A stretch of DNA of 64,000 nucleotides. It comes from Arthrobacter sp. FW305-BF8 (GTDB lineage Bacteria > Actinomycetota > Actinomycetes > Actinomycetales > Micrococcaceae). The notes beneath the pieces were generated by a model, which was not told where the DNA came from, ran no database searches, and saw only the letters and a list, made by a program, of their open reading frames with translations. Shown here in pieces: positions 60,198 to 64,000 of the stretch (the first letter of the stretch is position 1; each line of letters begins with the position of its first letter). A program made the translations under genes and the position numbers. The DNA is taken from NCBI RefSeq assembly GCF_021789315.1, contig NZ_CP084561.1, forward strand, positions 3,410,001 through 3,474,000, given 5' to 3'.

Positions 60198-61559
60198 CTA
60201 GTCGCCGACCAGCTCGAGGGCTAGCTGGGTCTTCACAACCTGGGCGAGGCGCTCGGCGATGACCTGGGCGGTCTGCTGATCGCCGGCCTCCACCATGACG
60301 CGCACCACTGGCTCCGTGCCGGAGGGGCGCAGGAGCACCCGGCCAGTGTCGCCCAGCTCGGCTTCGGCTGCCGCCACGGCTGCAGCCAGGGTTGCATCGC
60401 CGCTGACCCGGCTTCGGTCCACGTCCTTCACGTTGATGAGGACCTGGGGCAGTTTGGTCATGACCGTCGCGAGTTCCTTGAGCGGGCGGCCGGTCAGGGC
60501 CACCTGCGCGGCCAGCTGCAGGCCGGTCAGCACACCGTCGCCCGTGGTGGCGTAGTCGGCGAGGATCACGTGGCCGGACTGTTCCCCACCCAGGTTGTAG
60601 CCGCCGTCGCGCATCTGCTCCAGCACGTACCTGTCTCCCACGCCCGTCTCGCGGATGGCGATACCAGCGTCCCGGAGGGCGATCTTGAGGCCGAGGTTAC
60701 TCATCACGGTGGCTACGAGGACATCGTCCTTGAGCTTGCCGGCCTTCTTCAGTGCAACGGCGAGGATGGCCATGATCTGGTCGCCGTCCACCTCGTTGCC
60801 TTCGTGGTCCACGGCGAGGCAGCGGTCGGCGTCGCCGTCGTGAGCGATGCCGAGGTCGGCGCGGTGCTCCACCACGGCGGCCTTAAGCGGGCCGAGGTGC
60901 GTGGAGCCTACGCCTTCGTTGATGTTCAGGCCGTCAGGTTCGGCGCCAATGACAATCACGTCAGCGCCGGCATCCTTGAAGACCTGGGGGGAACAGCCGC
61001 TGGCGGCACCGTGCGCACAGTCCAGCACCACTTTGATGCCGTTGAGGTTGTGCGGGAGGGTTCCCAGGAGGTGGACGATGTACCGGTCCTCGGCGTCGGA
61101 GAAACGCTGGATGCGGCCCACCTCTCCGCCCACCGGACGGAAAGGCTCCTTGCCCATCTGGACCTCGATGGCGTCCTCCACCTCATCGGGGAGCTTCTGG
61201 CCACCGCGGGCGAAGAACTTGATCCCGTTGTCGGGAGCCGGGTTGTGCGAGGCGGAGATCATGACGCCGAAGTCAGCCTTCAGGTCTGCTACCAGGTAGG
61301 CGGCGGCAGGCGTGGGCAGGACACCGGCGTCGTAGACGTCGATGCCGGAGCTGGAAAGCCCCGCCTCAACGGCCGCGGCGATGAACTCGCCGCTTGCACG
61401 GGGATCCCTCGCCACTACGGCGCGCGGCCGTGCACCTTCGCTGGTGCGTTCATGGCCAAGCACGACGGCGGCGGCCTGGGCCAGCTGCAATGCGAGCTCG
61501 GCTGTCAGCAGGCCATTCGCCAGGCCACGGACACCGTCTGTTCCAAATAATGTAGACAT
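60198..61559 (-). CDS. glmM: Phosphoglucosamine mutase
   Basis: 453 residues. Interconverts glucosamine-6- and glucosamine-1-phosphate. LFGTDGVRGLANG opens the protein; the phosphoserine loop VMISASHNPAPDNGIKFF carries Ser104; DGDADRCLAVDHEG binds Mg; RPSGTEPVVRVMVEA binds phosphate. ATG 61559 preferred over upstream TTG. Shares its pathway with GlmS, 2.7 kb away on the same strand. Confidence 0.96.
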   Translation of the reverse strand: MSTLFGTDGVRGLANGLLTAELALQLAQAAAVVLGHERTSEGARPRAVVARDPRASGEFIAAAVEAGLSSSGIDVYDAGVLPTPAAAYLVADLKADFGVMISASHNPAPDNGIKFFARGGQKLPDEVEDAIEVQMGKEPFRPVGGEVGRIQRFSDAEDRYIVHLLGTLPHNLNGIKVVLDCAHGAASGCSPQVFKDAGADVIVIGAEPDGLNINEGVGSTHLGPLKAAVVEHRADLGIAHDGDADRCLAVDHEGNEVDGDQIMAILAVALKKAGKLKDDVLVATVMSNLGLKIALRDAGIAIRETGVGDRYVLEQMRDGGYNLGGEQSGHVILADYATTGDGVLTGLQLAAQVALTGRPLKELATVMTKLPQVLINVKDVDRSRVSGDATLAAAVAAAEAELGDTGRVLLRPSGTEPVVRVMVEAGDQQTAQVIAERLAQVVKTQLALELVGD

Positions 61560-61688
61560 CGCGTCCAAGTTTAGACGATTCAGGCGCCTGCCCCTGCCTT
61601 GAACCCGCCTTGGACGGCGTCATCTGGCAGCGCCGGGGACGTTTTGCCTGCTCGCCGTGGACCATGTCCCGTAACTCTGGTTAACGGC

Positions 61689-61724
61689 AGAAGCCCGCCC
61701 CGCCACATGGCGGAACGGGCTTCT
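61689..61724. terminator. Inverted repeat after rpsI
   Basis: AGAAGCCCGCCCCGCC / GGCGGAACGGGCTTCT, 16-bp arms with two mismatches and loop ACAT. No clear T-run follows, so termination strength is uncertain. Confidence 0.6.
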
Positions 61725-61754
61725 GATCGAGGCGAAACGCCCCGGCAAGCGGAT

Positions 61755-62261
61755 TTAGCGCTTGGAGTACTGCTGAGCCTTGCGTGCCTTCTTGAGACCG
61801 GCCTTCTTACGCTCGATGACGCGGGCGTCACGGGTGAGGTAGCCGGCCTTCTTCAGGGTGGCGCGGTTGTTCTCGACGTCGATCTCGTTCAGCGAACGGG
61901 CGATGCCGAGGCGCAGTGCACCGGCCTGGCCGGAGGGGCCACCGCCGTGGATGCGGGCAATGACGTCGTAGGCGCCTTCGAGATCCAGGATCTTGAAGGG
62001 CTCGTTGACGTCCTGCTGGTGCAGCTTGTTCGGGAAGTAGTTATCCAGCTCGCGGCCGTTGATGGTCCACTTGCCGGAGCCCGGCACAACGCGAACGCGT
62101 GCAACGGCTTCCTTGCGGCGGCCAACAGCTGCGCCGGCAACGGTCAGTGCCGGGCGCTCCTTCTTCGGAGCAGCTTCAGTAGCGCCGCTTTCCGAGGTGT
62201 AGCTGGTCAGGTTTTCCTCAGCCTCAACGGCTTCGGTGGTCAGTTCATCGTTCTGAGCCAC
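61755..62261 (-). CDS. rpsI: Ribosomal protein S9
   Basis: 168 residues. The core AVGRRKEAVARVRVVPGSGKWTINGR and the C-terminal KARKAQQYSKR, which reaches the P-site tRNA, identify S9. An acidic N-terminal extension of about 40 residues (TEAVEAEENLTSYTSES) is longer than in E. coli, as common in actinobacteria. 36 bp after rplM in the same operon. Confidence 0.97.
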   Translation of the reverse strand: MAQNDELTTEAVEAEENLTSYTSESGATEAAPKKERPALTVAGAAVGRRKEAVARVRVVPGSGKWTINGRELDNYFPNKLHQQDVNEPFKILDLEGAYDVIARIHGGGPSGQAGALRLGIARSLNEIDVENNRATLKKAGYLTRDARVIERKKAGLKKARKAQQYSKR

Positions 62262-62297
62262 GGTTCTCCTTGTAGATAAAAGTGTTGGTGGCCAGGA

Positions 62298-62741
62298 CTA
62301 CTGGGCGACCTGGGTGATTTCGAAAGTCTTGGGCTGCTGGGCTGCGTGGGGGTGCTCGGCGCCACGGTAGACCTTCAGCTTGCTCAGCTGCTGGGCAGCG
62401 AGGGAGTTCTTCGGGAGCATGCCCTTGATGGCCTTCTCAACGGCGCGGACCGGGTTGGACTCCAGGAGCTCCGCGTAGTTGACGGAGGTCAGGCCGCCCG
62501 GGTAACCGGAGTGGCGGTATGCGCGCTTCTGCTCCAGCTTGGCGCCGGTGAGGGCAACCTTTTCAGCGTTGATGATGATGACGAAGTCGCCCATGTCCAT
62601 GTGGGACGCAAAGGTCGGCTTGTGCTTTCCGCGCAGCAGTGTTGCGGTCTGGCTGGCAAGACGACCCAGGACAACGTCGGTGGCGTCAATGACGTGCCAC
62701 TGGCGGTTGATATCGCCGGGCTTCGGGGTGTACGTACGCAC
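62298..62741 (-). CDS. rplM: Ribosomal protein L13
   Basis: 147 residues. RTYTPKPGDINRQWHVIDATDVVLGRLASQTATLLRGK and YRHSGYPGGL are L13 signatures. GTG 62741 is the start, with GAGGC about 9 nt upstream. First gene of rplM-rpsI. Confidence 0.97.
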   Translation of the reverse strand: MRTYTPKPGDINRQWHVIDATDVVLGRLASQTATLLRGKHKPTFASHMDMGDFVIIINAEKVALTGAKLEQKRAYRHSGYPGGLTSVNYAELLESNPVRAVEKAIKGMLPKNSLAAQQLSKLKVYRGAEHPHAAQQPKTFEITQVAQ

Positions 62742-63046
62742 GGTGTTTGCCTCGTTCTTGTTCTGGCGTTCTTGTTTTAGGCGTCACACGGGGTGCACCT
62801 ACTATCTATGCGCGACCGGAACAGAGGTGAGGGCTCTATGGACCAGTTATCCCCTAGTCCCGAAAATGCCCGTCGGGTAGTGATCCTGCAACTGGATCCC
62901 CAAGCGGGCACGCATCATCGAGAAAGGACACGCACAACGACTACCAAGAATAGCGCCAACCGGAGGCCCGGGTCAAAATGGGGTATCCGGTGGCGGGGGT
63001 CGTGGAGTCCTGCGCCAGCGCCGGGCCCTTCCAACCAGGAGTGCAC
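62742..63046. promoter_or_regulatory. Divergent intergenic region between rplM and the prepilin peptidase gene
   Basis: About 305 bp without a supported gene. On the rplM side CGTTCTTGTT is repeated at 62753-62762 and 62767-62776 in what would be the rplM leader, and a -10-like TAGATAGT lies at 62802-62809 (minus strand). The plus-strand half shows no clear promoter; GGAG at 63038-63041 is the likely ribosome-binding site of the gene at 63047. Confidence 0.5.
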
Positions 63047-63700
63047 GTGACTTCAGCAGGTATCGCCACGCTTATTGCCCTGGCCGTGGGACTCATTGGT
63101 ATTTTACTGAGCCTCCTTGCTGAGTACGTCATAGCACGCACCCTTCCCCGCCTCGGCGGGCTTCCGGGCGCACGGACAAGAATTACGACGGCGGCACTCA
63201 CCGGACTGCTCTTCGCCGCCCTTGCGCTGCGGCTGGGACTGGACTGGTCCCTGCCGGCTTTTCTCCTGCTGGCTGTCGTCGGCGTGCAGCTGGCCCGCGT
63301 TGATGTGGCCCATCATCTGTTGCCTAATCCCCTCGTGCTCACCCTGCTGGTGGCCGGCCTGGCGCTCCTCTTGCTGGGCAGCTTCGCCACAGCAGAGTGG
63401 GCGGAACTGCTCCGTGCGGCCGCTGGGGCGGCCATCCTGTTCGTCATTTTCCTGATTCTGGCCCTGATTTCGCCAAATGGCATCGGCATGGGCGATGTCA
63501 AGCTCGCCGCCCCCGTGGGCCTGTACTTGGGCTACTTGGGGTGGAGCCACTTGTTCTATGGCGGAGCACTCGGCTTTGTTCTGGGCGGTATTTTATCCGT
63601 CGTTTTGATTAGGCTAAAGCGCGCAAATTTAAGCTCGGAAATTGCCTTTGGGCCCTCGATGCTCGCCGCAGCCCTGGGGACTGTATTACTGGCATCCTAA
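63047..63700 (+). CDS. Prepilin peptidase (A24 aspartic protease)
   Basis: 217 residues with about six membrane helices. The two catalytic aspartates are Asp86 in ARVDVAHHLLPNPLV and Asp150 in NGIGMGDVKLAAPVGLYLG (the GxGD motif). There is no Cys-rich N-methylase domain, so this is the short TadV/CpaA type that processes Flp pilins. GTG 63047 has GGAG 5 nt upstream. The probable Flp pilin gene starts 272 bp downstream. Confidence 0.9.
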   Translation: MTSAGIATLIALAVGLIGILLSLLAEYVIARTLPRLGGLPGARTRITTAALTGLLFAALALRLGLDWSLPAFLLLAVVGVQLARVDVAHHLLPNPLVLTLLVAGLALLLLGSFATAEWAELLRAAAGAAILFVIFLILALISPNGIGMGDVKLAAPVGLYLGYLGWSHLFYGGALGFVLGGILSVVLIRLKRANLSSEIAFGPSMLAAALGTVLLAS

Positions 63701-63806
63701 AGACCGGTATTTGTGGTGAAAGGTTGAATTTCCTACAACGGCCTTGATGATTTCTTGAGTTTCCAAGTAGTCGAGTGCTTGCAGTTTTCCTAGTGTGAGT
63801 ACCCGT

Positions 63807-63837
63807 TTGGGGGGAATACTTATTTCCTTGGGGGGAA
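63807..63837 (+). promoter_or_regulatory. Direct repeat TTGGGGGGAA upstream of the pilin gene
   Basis: TTGGGGGGAA at 63807-63816 and 63828-63837, exactly 21 bp apart (two helical turns), in a 271-bp region of markedly lower GC before the pilin start. Probable activator or repressor sites; nothing else is recognisable in the gap. Confidence 0.5.
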
Positions 63838-63971
63838 AGTCGGGTAGAACTACGCATTGTTGCCGGCCTGCTTTCCGGTGGATTCTTTAGCTATCGAAGC
63901 ACCAGCCCTTTCGCGGTACGGGGGAGGCTGGAATTCGAAAGCATTTATTCCATCGAACTTAAGGAAAAACA

Positions 63972-64000
63972 ATGTCTACTCTCATGGTCTCGGTTCTTGC
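63972..64000 (+). CDS. Probable Flp-family type IVb pilin (only the first codons)
   Basis: ATG 63972, preceded by AAGGAAA, begins MSTLMVSVLA and runs off the window. The position right after a prepilin peptidase makes a Flp pilin the best guess; ten residues cannot prove it. Confidence 0.45.

Noticed and set aside
62793..63050. 85-codon plus-strand frame between rplM and the prepilin peptidase
   Set aside because: No ribosome-binding site, atypical composition, no recognisable domain, and it overlaps the start of the peptidase gene.

Overview
The window is high-GC actinobacterial DNA that fits the Micrococcaceae, most likely Arthrobacter or Pseudarthrobacter. The signs are strong GC bias in third codon positions, frequent GTG starts, mycothiol synthesis (MshA), the glgX-treY-treZ trehalose operon for which Arthrobacter is known, CIRCE-controlled groES-groEL, and many genes whose start codon lies only 6-7 nt after a -10 box (leaderless promoters). 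I see no tRNA, rRNA, CRISPR array, insertion sequence or prophage. Nearly everything is chromosomal core, with small accessory patches near 16-19 kb and 41.8-44.5 kb.

Layout. 0-5 kb: an NmrA-like gene (cut by the edge), a SepX/GLPR-type division membrane protein, rimJ, galU, divergent 5-formyl-THF cyclo-ligase, a Ruc/FmdB zinc-ribbon chaperone gene with its own CIRCE-like site, and a SAF-domain protein. 5-16 kb (minus strand): a small protein overlapping a very large helicase-like protein, guaA, DUF3817, SURF1, an orphan PTS IIA, glpD, guaB3. 16-23 kb: an unknown gene bounded by two copies of a 61-bp repeat, an ABC exporter, a lipoprotein, guaB, an acyltransferase-3/SGNH protein. 23-31.5 kb: groEL, groES, a membrane protein, a THUMP-like methyltransferase, a shikimate dehydrogenase paralogue, a GH3 lipoprotein, a YbdK-type carboxylate-amine ligase. 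31.6-37 kb: tsaD, rimI, tsaB, tsaE, alr and a PfkB kinase, most of them overlapping. 37-42 kb: GH4 hydrolase, mshA, fhs. 41.8-44.5 kb: a 32-bp satellite array, a Vsr/DUF559-type nuclease-like gene, degenerate inverted copies of the satellite, DUF2306 and a divergent MerR gene. 44.6-53.6 kb: ino1, an aldo/keto reductase, treZ-treY-glgX. 53.7-64 kb: nnrE/nnrD fusion, acpS, glmS, then coaA, a VanY-type carboxypeptidase and mscL on the plus strand, glmM, rpsI, rplM, a prepilin peptidase and the first codons of a probable Flp pilin (start of a tad locus).

How the genes fit together. Much of the window serves cell-envelope and nucleotide precursors (GlmS, GlmM, Alr, GalU, GuaA/B/B3), the tRNA t6A machinery (TsaB/D/E), protein quality control (GroES/EL and the Ruc-like protein, apparently one HrcA/CIRCE regulon), redox buffering (Ino1 to MshA to mycothiol) and trehalose supply from glycogen (GlgX, TreY, TreZ). 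From guaA to rplM the gene order follows, with insertions, the order known from Mycobacterium tuberculosis (guaA, guaB3/guaB2, groEL1/groES, tsaD-rimI-tsaB-tsaE-alr, nnrD, glmS, glmM, rpsI, rplM). The first 5 kb match a different M. tuberculosis neighbourhood (Rv0991c-Rv0996), but moeA/glp is missing between galU and rimJ.

Most worth a second look: the satellite-flanked nuclease-like gene at 41.8-43.2 kb; the giant helicase whose Walker A lysine is glutamine, with its coupled small partner; the CIRCE-like site before the Ruc-like gene; the 61-bp repeat that now supplies coding and start signals to its neighbours; and the large set of leaderless promoters.
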